The notes beneath the pieces were generated by a model that was given only the letters and a program-made list of their open reading frames with translations, was not told where the DNA came from and did not search any database. Positions 8,226 through 16,506 of a DNA stretch of 51,302 nucleotides are shown piece by piece (position 1 is the first letter of the stretch; the number at the start of each line of letters is the position of its first letter). Origin of the DNA: an uncultured Acetatifactor sp. (lineage in GTDB: Bacteria > Bacillota > Clostridia > Lachnospirales > Lachnospiraceae); assembly GCA_910588225.1 (NCBI GenBank), contig CAJUQT010000030.1, positions 1-51,302 of the forward strand. Reading direction: 5' to 3'. The position numbers and the translations under genes are program-made.

Positions 8226-8923
8226 TTATTCATGTTGTCCAGTCATTACATTCCGCAGAAATCCCGCATAAGTCACAATGAAATATACGGCATATACCAT
8301 CAGAAGCAGCAGAAAGGAAATTCCGAAATATCCCGCTGCCGCAGTGTGGGTTCCGGTATAGAAATTGAATTTCCATCCCACATATACCGCAATGGTTCCG
8401 CTGATTACGGCGGCAAACAGAATGGGACACAAGGAAAAGGCCGCCAGCTTAATATTTTCAGTTCATTTTTGGTCAGCTCTCTGCTCTCTCCTCCATGTCG
8501 GATACAGCCTCTGGCCAGATCCAGCTCCACTCCTCCACACTCCATTTTCAGCTCTTCCTTCCCCCTTTGTGTCCTTTTTAAAACCGCATTGATATGTGCC
8601 AGCAGAAGGGAAGGATGGAAAGGTTTCGTAATGTAGTCATCCCCGCCTTTTAAGAACGCGGTTACCTCGTCCATGGAATCGGTACACCCTGTGACATAAA
8701 TAATGGGAACATCGGAAGATTTTCGAATCTCCGTACAGATATCAAAGCCGAAGCGTCCCGGCAGGTTCAAGTCCAGCAGAATGATATCCGGACGGATGGC
8801 AAAAATCTGCGGAATTATGTGTTCAAATTCGGTAAACGCCGTGACCCGGTGCAGGGAGTTCTCCAGAAAATCTGTCATTTCCCGACGAGTCTCCTCTTCG
8901 TCTTCTATTATCAGGATATGCAT
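8226..8923 (-). pseudogene. Deletion scar: response regulator fused to the C-terminal tail of an ABC (FtsX/BceB-type) permease
   Basis: From ATG at 8921-8923 (AGGAGG upstream) the frame encodes an intact receiver domain: ILIIEDEEE, phospho-Asp in ILLDLNLPG and Lys in YITKPFHP. It then enters the winged-helix domain up to LTKNELKIL. There the homology stops. In another frame the sequence immediately becomes IKLAAFSLCPILF and the hydrophobic end of a permease (ISFLLLLMVYAVYFIVTYAGF), which stops at 8226. The join is at about 8449-8458, at AATATTAAG. The rest of the regulator, any kinase and ATPase genes and most of the permease are missing. The receiver frame reaches a stop at 8405 after about 14 foreign residues, so a truncated regulator could still be made. 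Confidence 0.75.
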
Positions 8924-8988
8924 ATGCCTCCTCCTTCTCACTTTTTTAAGTATATTCTGATTTCAGGAAATTGGCAACCTGAATGTCC

Positions 8989-9017
8989 TTGTCAAATTCT
9001 ATATATAGTATTATAAT
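8989..9017 (+). promoter_or_regulatory. Strong promoter of the tocopherol-cyclase-like gene
   Basis: TTGTCA (8989-8994) and TATAAT (9012-9017) have a 17-bp spacer. Transcription would begin near 9024, which excludes the upstream in-frame start at 8983 and supports ATG at 9079. Confidence 0.75.
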
Positions 9018-9031
9018 AAAATATAGTAAAC

Positions 9032-9044
9032 CCACATATAGTGG
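9032..9044. promoter_or_regulatory. Candidate operator palindrome just downstream of the promoter
   Basis: CCAC-ATATA-GTGG is a 13-bp palindrome about 10 bp downstream of the expected transcription start. That is a position suited to a repressor. The regulator is unknown. Confidence 0.35.
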
Positions 9045-9078
9045 ATACGTCTTACAGAATGAAAAAGCGAGATACCGA

Positions 9079-10230
9079 ATGAATTTATCCGATTTGACAA
9101 GAAATGCATGTATGTTGCGGGGGCCCCTGGCCAAAAAAGGCTATATGCGCTGGTGGCACTCCTTTTCCGGCGTACAGCCGGACACCGGGGATACCCGGAC
9201 ATTTTTTATAGAATTTTTCGTTATGAATCCCGGTCTGGGCGGAAATCAGCCCATTCTCGGTCAGCATCCTTATTATAAGAAACGTGGCATGCGGCCTTCC
9301 TATGTGATGATAAAAGCCGGCGCTTTCCCTGACGCAGAGGGGGAAGGCGGCAGACAGCTCCATGCATTCTACCCCATTTCCGCTTTGAAAACTACCTTGA
9401 ATCCTCTGGTGATGCAGGTTTCAGACAGCCAGACCGGGCATTGTCTGTACAGTGAGGACAAGCTCACCGGTTTTGTGGAAGTGTCAAGGGCGGAGGCCAG
9501 ACACCGCTCTCTGATGACGGACAGCGGCTCCATGGAATGGGATCTGGAAGTACGCAAAGCCGTCTCCTGTCATACAGGCCTTCGAGCCGGAAGATTTTTT
9601 CAGCTGCTGAACGCCCTGGACAGCTACTGGCACGGAGAAGGCATCCGCAGCTTCTTCCGGGGCAGTGTGACTCTGGACGGCGTGTCATATGACATCATTC
9701 CCGAGCTCAGTTATGGTTATGCCGATAAGCATTGGGGACGAAGCTTTAACAGGCCCTGGTTTCAGTTCGCCTGCGGCAAACTTTCCAGTCAGCGTACTGG
9801 CGGTGCCCTTCGCCATTCCGTTCTGGCCATGAGCTGCTTCTGCCCCAGGTTCCTGTGGTTCCCCCTGCGGGGCCGACTTATGCTGCAGCTGACTTATATG
9901 GGAGAAGATTTCACCTTCAGCCGCTGCAAATGGGAGACAAAGGAAACCGGGAAACGGTTTATCTGGCACATCCTTGCAAAAAGCAAATCGGCGGTTGTGA
10001 AGGTATCCGGCAGTTCTGCCAAAGCAGAAATGCTGCAGCTGCAATATGAATCTCCCGAAGGGAAAAAATCGAAAATTCCGCTTCTGGCGGGTTCCGCAGG
10101 CGTGGGCACCATACAGCTTTATCGAAAAGTCTCCGGTGCCAGAGAGCTTATGGATACCCTGAAGCTGGACAATGCCCTCTGCTTTTATCAAAAAGAAGCT
10201 CTGGACAGGCCCCAGGTACCTGAAGCGTAA
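9079..10230 (+). CDS. Tocopherol-cyclase-family protein
   Basis: About 383 residues from ATG at 9079. The 8983 start lies upstream of the promoter -10 and was rejected, and the ribosome site is weak. The N-terminus has the family pattern GYMRWWHSFSG followed by FFIEFFVMNPGLGGNQP. The middle has SYGYADKHWGRSFNRPWFQF, and the C-terminus has a lipocalin-like beta-rich region. Plant members cyclise tocopherol precursors. Clostridial relatives are uncharacterised and more probably bind or modify an isoprenoid or lipid. No signal peptide is seen. The gene stands alone between remnants of a two-component/ABC-permease module on the opposite strand. Confidence 0.7.
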   Translation: MNLSDLTRNACMLRGPLAKKGYMRWWHSFSGVQPDTGDTRTFFIEFFVMNPGLGGNQPILGQHPYYKKRGMRPSYVMIKAGAFPDAEGEGGRQLHAFYPISALKTTLNPLVMQVSDSQTGHCLYSEDKLTGFVEVSRAEARHRSLMTDSGSMEWDLEVRKAVSCHTGLRAGRFFQLLNALDSYWHGEGIRSFFRGSVTLDGVSYDIIPELSYGYADKHWGRSFNRPWFQFACGKLSSQRTGGALRHSVLAMSCFCPRFLWFPLRGRLMLQLTYMGEDFTFSRCKWETKETGKRFIWHILAKSKSAVVKVSGSSAKAEMLQLQYESPEGKKSKIPLLAGSAGVGTIQLYRKVSGARELMDTLKLDNALCFYQKEALDRPQVPEA

Positions 10231-10490
10231 CTTCCACCAGAAATCCTCCCGACGGCCCATGGTCAATGCATACACTCCCCCATGGGCCTGCACTATCTGG
10301 TGTACAAGCAGCAATCCCAGTCCATGACGCAGCTGTGTTCCGCCTCCGCTGCTCATCATATAATGGGGAGCATTCCTGATTTCCTGCAGTCTCTCATAGG
10401 CAACTCCCACTCCCCATGTCATAATCAAAAGCATTCCGCAACAGCTTCCAGTAAGATGTCTTCGGGGGCAGCGCCACTGCCTTTCTCCTG
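10212..10490 (-). pseudogene. Histidine-kinase ATPase-domain fragment
   Basis: On the minus strand, WGVGVAYERLQEIRNAPHY followed by RHGLGLLLVHQIVQAHGG matches the G1 (D-x-G-x-G) and G2 (GLGL) boxes of a sensor-kinase ATPase domain, ending with a FWWKLRFRYL-like strand. Upstream, residues resembling the N-box region (PEDILLEAVAECF) sit in a different frame and run into a stop. The G1 aspartate is absent. No phosphoacceptor domain or start exists. This is a decayed kinase tail, perhaps from the same lost two-component module as the response-regulator remnant on the same strand at 8226-8923. Confidence 0.55.
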
Positions 10491-10547
10491 ATGCTTCCGG
10501 GAAACGCTGTACCGCTGTAAATCCAGCATCTCCGCCCACAGAACTTA

Positions 10548-10576
10548 TTGCAATTTATCCGAAACTAATATATAGT
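10548..10576 (+). promoter_or_regulatory. Promoter of sdaAB-sdaAA
   Basis: TTGCAA (10548-10553) and TATAGT (10571-10576) have a 17-bp spacer, 74 bp before the sdaAB start. The -10 region shares the string ATATATAGTA with the promoter at 8989-9017. Confidence 0.55.
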
Positions 10577-10650
10577 AAAAGAGAAGGCGAATATAACCTT
10601 TGGGATGCACTTTCCCTTCCACCCGGAACAGAAAAAGGAGTCAACAGACC

Positions 10651-11361
10651 ATGAATTCATTCGATATCATCGGCCCCGTAATGGTAGGCCCCTCAAGCTC
10701 TCACACCGCAGGCGCTGTCAAGATCGGCAGCATTTCCCGTAAGCTGCTCGGTGTCCCGGTACAGAAGGCAGATATCTTCTTCCACGGTTCCTTCCTTGCC
10801 ACCGGTAAAGGCCACGGGACAGACAGAGCATTGATTGCAGGTCTTCTGGGATTTGCCGTGGACGACTCCAGAATTCCGGACAGTTTCCGTTACGCCCATG
10901 AAGCGGCTATGGACTATCGACTGTCTGGCATAGATCTGGGTGATGTACATCCGAATTCTGTGAAGCTGATTTTACAGGGAGAGGGTCAGAGAAAAATGGA
11001 AATTGTGGCAGCCTCCACAGGCGGGGGCGCCATCCGCGTTACGGAGATCGACGGGCTCCCCGCCAATTTCTCCGGCGATTACCCCACTCTGGTAGTGAAT
11101 AATCTGGATCAGCCCGGCCATGTGACGGAAATTACTTCCATGTTAAGCCACAAATCCATTAATATAGCCACTATGCAGCTGTATCGCTCTTCCAAGGGAG
11201 GGAACGCCGTCATTATACTGGAATGCGATCAGGAGGTTCCGGAGAACGCCATCAAATGGCTGGCGCATCTGGAAGGGATTCTGAAAGTGACTTATCTCGG
11301 GCTGGCAGACAGATCTGAATCAGCGGATACCGCTCCCGAAAGTATAAACAGACAGCCATAA
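10651..11361 (+). CDS. sdaAB: L-serine dehydratase, beta subunit
   Basis: A 236-residue subunit of the iron-sulfur L-serine ammonia-lyase, which converts serine to pyruvate and ammonia. ATG at 10651 follows AAGGAG. The N-terminal domain carries the typical IIGPVMVGPSSSHTAGAVKI and GHGTDRALIAG. A C-terminal ACT domain begins near residue 147 (LVVNNLDQPGHVTEITSML) and probably mediates serine regulation. The partner alpha subunit follows 73 bp downstream. An in-frame start at 10600 lacks a ribosome site. Confidence 0.93.
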   Translation: MNSFDIIGPVMVGPSSSHTAGAVKIGSISRKLLGVPVQKADIFFHGSFLATGKGHGTDRALIAGLLGFAVDDSRIPDSFRYAHEAAMDYRLSGIDLGDVHPNSVKLILQGEGQRKMEIVAASTGGGAIRVTEIDGLPANFSGDYPTLVVNNLDQPGHVTEITSMLSHKSINIATMQLYRSSKGGNAVIILECDQEVPENAIKWLAHLEGILKVTYLGLADRSESADTAPESINRQP

Positions 11362-11434
11362 GGTTCGTTATTATCTGAAAATGATACCTCAAAGCCCTGA
11401 CAGGGGCAATAGTTTGTGAATCAGGAGAGAATAT

Positions 11435-12304
11435 ATGTATCAGTCCTTTCAGGAAATCATTGAAATGGAAAAAAATACGGGAAAATCCTTCTGGGAAATT
11501 GTCAGAGACAATGACTGCAGGGAAATGGAGATTACGGAAGAAGAAGCCTTCCTGCGGATGCGCGGAATGTATGAAGCAATGCAGAGCGCAGATGAAGCCT
11601 ATGAGCCCAATCTTACTTCCACCAGCGGGCTGGTGGGCGGGGACGGAGAAAAAGCGGCAAATGCCCGGCGCAGCGGAACTATGCTCTGCGGCTCCTTCCT
11701 GGGGCTCGTGATGGAAAAGGCTATCAAAATGGGAGAATCCAACGCTTGTATGAAGCGCATTGTTGCAGCGCCCACAGCGGGCTCCTGCGGCGTACTTCCC
11801 GCGGTATTTCTGTCGCTGGAGCAGGATAAAGGCTATTCCCGGGAGGAAATGGTAAAAGCGCTCTATGTCAGTGCGGGTATCGGCGGAATCATCGCACAGC
11901 GGGCTTCCGTCTCCGGCGCGGCCGGAGGCTGTCAGGCAGAAATCGGCGCCGCATCGGCCATGGCTGCAGGCGGTGTGGCATTTCTGCTGGGCGGTGACAC
12001 GGAAGCCATCGCACATGCCGCTGCCCTTGCCATGAAAAATCTGCTGGGGCTTGCCTGCGACCCGGTTGCCGGTCTGGTGGAGGTTCCCTGTGTGAAGAGA
12101 AATGTAATCGGCGCGGTCAATGCATTGACCTCCGCCGATCTTTCCAATGCAGGTATCCGCAGTAAAATTCCTCCTGACGAAGTATTCGATGCTATGAGAA
12201 GCGTGGGCAGAATCCTTCCGGAAGATCTGAAAGAAACGGGAAAAGGCGGCCTGGCCGCAACGCCCACAGGCATCGCCTTCCGGGAAAATCTCAAAAGCTT
12301 TTAA
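11435..12304 (+). CDS. sdaAA: L-serine dehydratase, iron-sulfur-dependent, alpha subunit
   Basis: A 289-residue catalytic subunit that binds the [4Fe-4S] cluster. Conserved blocks are SGLVGGDGEKA, APTAGSCGVLPAVF, LACDPVAGLVEVPCVKRN and TPTGIAF. Cysteines in GSCG, ACDP and PCVKRN are the expected cluster ligands. It starts after GGAGAG, 73 bp behind sdaAB, and with it forms the complete enzyme. It ends 2 bp from the convergent carboxypeptidase gene, inside whose coding end the terminator lies. Product pyruvate can feed the acetyl-CoA to butyrate route encoded nearby. Confidence 0.95.
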   Translation: MYQSFQEIIEMEKNTGKSFWEIVRDNDCREMEITEEEAFLRMRGMYEAMQSADEAYEPNLTSTSGLVGGDGEKAANARRSGTMLCGSFLGLVMEKAIKMGESNACMKRIVAAPTAGSCGVLPAVFLSLEQDKGYSREEMVKALYVSAGIGGIIAQRASVSGAAGGCQAEIGAASAMAAGGVAFLLGGDTEAIAHAAALAMKNLLGLACDPVAGLVEVPCVKRNVIGAVNALTSADLSNAGIRSKIPPDEVFDAMRSVGRILPEDLKETGKGGLAATPTGIAFRENLKSF

Positions 12305-12306
12305 CC

Positions 12307-13524
12307 TTACGGCCCCTCCGAACCCGGAGGGGTTTCCGGCGTCCCCGGCTCCGGAGTCATTTCCGGCAGGAATCGCTGATACAGTTCCACCTGATCGTCA
12401 ATACAGCGCCACTTGCTGTTGGACGCGGCAGTCACGCAGATATATTCTTTCCCGTCACTGCCCACAGCCAGACTGGCCGCACAGCTGCCGGACTGGTCAA
12501 CATAACCGGTCTTGCCGCACACCACTTCTCCGTGGACATCTTTATCTTCAATTCTGCGCAGAAACCAGTTGGAAATTACCAGTCCCTCCGGGTGCTCCTT
12601 TGTCTGTGTGGTAGTATATGTGCGGGCCGACAGAAGCTGTCGGCAGAATTCGTTGTCCGCTGCCGCCTTCAGCATCACCGCCATATCATATGCCGTACTG
12701 TAATGATTTTCATCATACAGACCCACGCAATTGGTAAAATGGGAAGTCTCCGCCAGTCCCAGCTCAGCCAGTTTCGCATTCATCAAATCCACAAACGCTT
12801 CATGAGACCCTGCCACGTAATTAGCCAGAGCCAGAGAAGCATCTGCACCGGACGGCAGAACCGTTCCATAGAATAAGTCTCTCACCGGAACTACTTCATC
12901 TCTCTCAAAACCCGTAACGCTGCACTCATTGATAAAGCAGTAATCTGTTATCTCTATGGTAATGGGTACTGTCTGATCCAAATCTTCTTCTGTCAGCCGC
13001 TCCGCCGCCACCAGCACAGTGAGAATCTTCGTCATGGAGGCCGGATTCATCCTGGTCCGCGCTGCTCTCTGGGCCAGAACCGCAGCTCCGTCCACATCAA
13101 CCAGAATGCCGTATTCACTGACAATGCTTTCGTTAAATCCAAAGCTGCCGGAATCATCATTCACTTCCCATAATCCTCCGGATACCGATGAAGGTCCCGC
13201 CAGGGGCACATCACTTCCCTCCGGCAGCTGTGCCGCCAGAGCGGCTTCCTCTTTGCTCATGAAATGTTTTGTCGATTCCGGTATCTTCTGAATTTCCTCC
13301 CGTACAGCCGCTCTCTCGATTCTGCCCCGTGCAGCTTCCGGCCCTGCTGTATCTGTCGTTTTATGGAAGAATAAGCTTCCTGCCGCAGCAGCCGCTATAA
13401 GCAGTACGGCGGCGCCGGCTCCCAATCCGCCCCATTTATACAGAAGCTCTCTTCTTCTCTTCGCTTTTTTCATTTCTTCGATTCGCTTTTTCCAGCGAAT
13501 CTGACGTTCTTCTTCCGGCGTCAT
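12307..13524 (-). CDS. D-alanyl-D-alanine carboxypeptidase (serine type, DacF-like)
   Basis: A 405-residue penicillin-binding-type enzyme that trims the peptidoglycan stem peptide. A charged cytoplasmic N-terminus and one membrane segment (residues about 31-53) anchor it. The active-site motifs are SMTK (163-166), SGA (225-227, where SxN enzymes have Asn) and KTG (338-340). The C-terminus ends in a Pro/Gly/Glu-rich tail. It is convergent with sdaAA, and its last codons contain that operon's terminator hairpin. The Asn-to-Ala change in the second motif may affect activity but is compatible with the family. Confidence 0.88.
   Translation of the reverse strand: MTPEEERQIRWKKRIEEMKKAKRRRELLYKWGGLGAGAAVLLIAAAAAGSLFFHKTTDTAGPEAARGRIERAAVREEIQKIPESTKHFMSKEEAALAAQLPEGSDVPLAGPSSVSGGLWEVNDDSGSFGFNESIVSEYGILVDVDGAAVLAQRAARTRMNPASMTKILTVLVAAERLTEEDLDQTVPITIEITDYCFINECSVTGFERDEVVPVRDLFYGTVLPSGADASLALANYVAGSHEAFVDLMNAKLAELGLAETSHFTNCVGLYDENHYSTAYDMAVMLKAAADNEFCRQLLSARTYTTTQTKEHPEGLVISNWFLRRIEDKDVHGEVVCGKTGYVDQSGSCAASLAVGSDGKEYICVTAASNSKWRCIDDQVELYQRFLPEMTPEPGTPETPPGSEGP
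12313..12335 (+). terminator. Terminator of sdaAB-sdaAA, embedded in the convergent gene
   Basis: CCCCTCCG, loop AACC, CGGAGGGG, then TTT: a perfect 8-bp GC stem starting 9 bp after the sdaAA stop. The T-run is short. The same bases encode the last residues of the carboxypeptidase on the other strand. Confidence 0.6.
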
Positions 13525-13564
13525 CTATCCCAACTGTTCCCTTCTCTTCTTCCTGTATTCCGGT

Positions 13565-14227
13565 TTATATGTCTCTGAAACCTGCCAGCCGCTCTTCAAA
13601 TTGTCCATAAAAATCGCTCTCCGCCTCATATGGCTTCATAAAAAAAGTCTGCAGCATCCGGATATTCAGCTCCTTTGCCTGTTCCATATCCTCCGCTCTT
13701 CCAATCGTTCCTTCCAGACCTTTCACAAGCCCGTGCCATCTGCAGATAAAGGCATGATTTTTCCCCTGTTCAGGGGTGTCAATCCATCTGCTCACCTTTA
13801 CTTTAGAACGCGACTTTTCCTCACATTCCCCTGTCTGCAGGAAATACTGAAAATCCCCGCTTTTATCATAGACACGCCCCAGAGGAAACAGTCTGCAGAC
13901 ACCCGGTCGGAACTCATGAATGCTGCATCTTCCTTCCTGGCTCAGGAATACACATCGCTCTTCCTGACCAGCCATCTTCAGGCTGGGAAGAATGACTCCT
14001 TCGGTCACATTCAGCTCCACCAGCTCTTCTGCGAGCATCTGCGGGATTCCTTTGCCCAGTCCTTTCTGCAGGCGATACACGTCATAGGGGTCCAGCGTAA
14101 CAGAATTCCCCATTCCGGTACAGCATTTACTACAGCCCCTGCAGCCGCGGCTGTCTGCCTTCACCATATCGTTTATCTTATACAGACGACCATCGGATAT
14201 TTCCTCGAGGCTGACATTTCGTTTCAT
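13565..14227 (-). CDS. YkgJ-type CxxCxxCC (metal/Fe-S binding) protein
   Basis: A 220-residue cytoplasmic protein with CRGCSKCC near residues 29-36 and further cysteines in CVFLSQEGRCSIHEFRPGVC. This is the eight-cysteine pattern of the YkgJ/CxxCxxCC family, thought to bind zinc or an iron-sulfur cluster. Its biochemical role is not established. It lies 40 bp upstream of the carboxypeptidase gene on the same strand and may be co-transcribed with it. Confidence 0.85.
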   Translation of the reverse strand: MKRNVSLEEISDGRLYKINDMVKADSRGCRGCSKCCTGMGNSVTLDPYDVYRLQKGLGKGIPQMLAEELVELNVTEGVILPSLKMAGQEERCVFLSQEGRCSIHEFRPGVCRLFPLGRVYDKSGDFQYFLQTGECEEKSRSKVKVSRWIDTPEQGKNHAFICRWHGLVKGLEGTIGRAEDMEQAKELNIRMLQTFFMKPYEAESDFYGQFEERLAGFRDI

Positions 14228-14333
14228 AACTCTCTCCGATTGACTTCTACAGTCATTTCATTCACATTGACAACATATTTATTCTACATGATGCCCGTTT
14301 AAATGGCAACAAACACTAATATACGATTTTTTG

Positions 14334-14387
14334 AAAAAAAGCTCCCACAAGTCTCACAAAATACATTGTTTCGACCTATGGGAGCTT
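14334..14387 (-). terminator. Rho-independent terminator after etfA
   Basis: On the minus strand AAGCTCCCA (14379-14387) pairs perfectly with TGGGAGCTT (14339-14347) across a 31-nt loop, and a run of T follows at once (plus-strand A run 14334-14340). It closes the butyrate operon 43 bp after the etfA stop. Confidence 0.8.
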
Positions 14388-14429
14388 CCTGAAATACATT
14401 TGTAAAATTTTTGTAACAACTGCTCAGTG

Positions 14430-15476
14430 TCAGTTCTTGTGAGCCATCTCCGCGCGAAGCTTCTCGGTCAAAGCAGGTACAATCTTATTCAGATCACCCA
14501 CCAGTCCAAAATCAGCTACTTCAAAAATAGGAGCGGTTTCATCCTTATTGATGGCAATGATAATATCGGATTCCTCCATACCTGCCAAATGCTGAATGGC
14601 ACCTGAAATACCAATGGCAAAATAGACATTGGGACGTACAGTCTTTCCTGTCTGTCCTACCTGCAAATCCTTCGGCTTCCAGCCCGCGTCCACAACGGCA
14701 CGGGAGCAGCTCACGGTACCGCCCAGAACTTCTGCCAGATCCTCCAGCATCTTGAAGTTCTCAGGACCGCCCATTCCACGTCCGCCGGATACCAGAATCT
14801 TCGCATCCATGATATCCACGGTCTCGGATACAGCCTTTACAACCTCCAGAATCTCCACATAGTTGTTATTGGGCGTGAATCCGGGATTGAATTCTTCCAC
14901 ATTGGCCTTAACGCCTGCCTGTTTCTCTCTCTTCTGCATAACGCCGGGGCGAACTGTGGCCATCTGAGGACGGAAATCCGGACATGCAATGGTGGCGATG
15001 GTGTTGCCGCCGAACGCAGGACGGGTCATCAGCAGCTGATTGTGCTTCTGCTCCTTGCCGGGGATAGGATTTAACGGGAAATCTCCGATGTCAAGCTGTG
15101 TACAGTCCGCTGTCAGACCTGTGTGAATCCTGGCGGATACACGGGGGCCCAGATCACGGCCGATAGCTGTGGCGCCTACCAGGAAGATTTCCGGTTTATA
15201 CTTGTTGATCACAGATGCCAGCGCATGTGCATAAGGCTCGGTTCTGTACTCCTTCAGCTCGGGATCATCCACAACGATAACTCTGTCGGCGCCGTATTCT
15301 GCCAGCTCATCTGCCAGATCCTTCACGCCGCTTCCCACCAATACAGCAGTTACCTCGGTTCCAAGATCTGCAGCCAGATCCTTGCCCTTGCCGATCAGTT
15401 CAAAAGCAATACTGTTGACGATATTGTCCACCTGCTGTGCGAAGACATATACGCCTTTATATTCTTCTAAATTCAT
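14430..15476 (-). CDS. etfA: Electron transfer flavoprotein, alpha subunit
   Basis: A 348-residue flavoprotein subunit, last in the butyrate operon. The N-terminal adenine-nucleotide hydrolase-like domain (residues 1-190) is followed by the FAD domain with SGGRGMGGPENF, SRAVVDAGW and QTGKTVRPNVYFAIGISGA. With EtfB and Bcd it forms the complex that reduces crotonyl-CoA while, in anaerobes, bifurcating electrons from NADH to ferredoxin. The start follows TAGGAGGAAAAACA. A long stem-loop separates it from etfB. Confidence 0.95.
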   Translation of the reverse strand: MNLEEYKGVYVFAQQVDNIVNSIAFELIGKGKDLAADLGTEVTAVLVGSGVKDLADELAEYGADRVIVVDDPELKEYRTEPYAHALASVINKYKPEIFLVGATAIGRDLGPRVSARIHTGLTADCTQLDIGDFPLNPIPGKEQKHNQLLMTRPAFGGNTIATIACPDFRPQMATVRPGVMQKREKQAGVKANVEEFNPGFTPNNNYVEILEVVKAVSETVDIMDAKILVSGGRGMGGPENFKMLEDLAEVLGGTVSCSRAVVDAGWKPKDLQVGQTGKTVRPNVYFAIGISGAIQHLAGMEESDIIIAINKDETAPIFEVADFGLVGDLNKIVPALTEKLRAEMAHKN

Positions 15477-15514
15477 TGTTTTTCCTCCTAATTCCAGTTC
15501 CGTCTCTCTACATT

Positions 15515-15576
15515 CATGCCTCTAAGGGGAGTAATTTTCAGCTGCAAAGAAAGCATCTGAAAATTCTCCCGGCATG
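15515..15576 (-). ncRNA. Intercistronic stem-loop between etfB and etfA
   Basis: On the minus strand CATGCC (15571-15576) pairs with GGCATG (15515-15520), and inside it GGGAGAATTTTCAG pairs with CTGAAAATTACTCC around a 15-nt loop. There is no T-run, so it is not an ordinary terminator. It resembles a stability or processing element that could set the etfB/etfA ratio. Confidence 0.6.
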
Positions 15577-15619
15577 ACTGTCTTCGAGACTGTTTTTATT
15601 CCGCTGCAACCAATTATTT

Positions 15620-16402
15620 TTAAATCACATGCTTCACTTTCAGTTTGTCAACAATATAGTCAACAGCTTCGGCCGGATCAAGGGTAACTTTCTCACCGGC
15701 GCCCTTGCGGACTTTGTCGGAAGCCTTTGCAATCTGTGTGGGTGAGCCTTTCAGACCCAGGTTGGAATCTTCCACATCCTTCAGATCAGCTCTGCCCCAT
15801 ACGGTAATCTCTGCCCTGCAGGCATCAAAGATTCCGCCGGGTGTCATATATCTGGGCTCATTCAGCTCAGCCAGAGCGGTAATCAGGCAGGGCATTTTAG
15901 CTTTCAGCACATGATATCTGTCATCGTACTGACGCTCCACGATAACGCTGTCACCTTCAATCTTCAGATTCTGAGCATAGGAGATAACCGGAATATTCAG
16001 ATGCTCGGAAATCTGCGGTCCCACCTGTGCAGTGTCGCCGTCGATGGCCTGACGCCCGGTAATAATCAAATCATATTCCATATTGCGCAGTGCGCCGGCC
16101 AGGGTCTGGGAAGTCGCCCAGGTATCTGCTCCGCCCAGCACTCTGTCAGTCACCAGCACGCCCTTGTCAGCGCCCATGGCCATTGCCTCGCGCAGGACAT
16201 CTTCTGCTTTGGGAAGTCCCATGGTCAGAACGGTAACTTCCGCACCATATTGATCCTTTAATCTCAGCGCTGCCTCCAGACCTGCCTTATCGTCAGGGTT
16301 CATAATCGTCATCATGGCAGCTCTGTCCAGAGTACCGTCGGGATTGAACTTTACGCCGCCCTTGGTATCAGGAACCTGCTTAATACAAACAACAACTTTC
16401 AT
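15620..16402 (-). CDS. etfB: Electron transfer flavoprotein, beta subunit
   Basis: A 260-residue subunit. Typical blocks are MKVVVCIKQVPDTKG at the start, REAMAMGADKGVLVTD, ITGRQAIDGDTAQVGPQ and LITALAELNEPRYMTPGGI. It binds the second flavin or AMP and pairs with EtfA and Bcd. It starts after AAGGAGTG, 104 bp downstream of bcd. Confidence 0.95.
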   Translation of the reverse strand: MKVVVCIKQVPDTKGGVKFNPDGTLDRAAMMTIMNPDDKAGLEAALRLKDQYGAEVTVLTMGLPKAEDVLREAMAMGADKGVLVTDRVLGGADTWATSQTLAGALRNMEYDLIITGRQAIDGDTAQVGPQISEHLNIPVISYAQNLKIEGDSVIVERQYDDRYHVLKAKMPCLITALAELNEPRYMTPGGIFDACRAEITVWGRADLKDVEDSNLGLKGSPTQIAKASDKVRKGAGEKVTLDPAEAVDYIVDKLKVKHVI

Positions 16403-16506
16403 TGTATTTTCACTCCTTTATTCTATTTTCATGTGAATAAACTGTCTCTCGCAATCTACACCGCTTCCGGAAAATACAGATATGCGACGCAGAATCCGAA
16501 ATCTTC

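Noticed and set aside
8983..9078. Upstream start for the tocopherol-cyclase gene
   Set aside because: It lies before the -10 element at 9012-9017, so it would not be transcribed from the only good promoter.
9685..10539. A 284-codon minus-strand frame
   Set aside because: Only its first third resembles a kinase ATPase domain (reported as a pseudogene). The rest is antisense to the tocopherol-cyclase gene.
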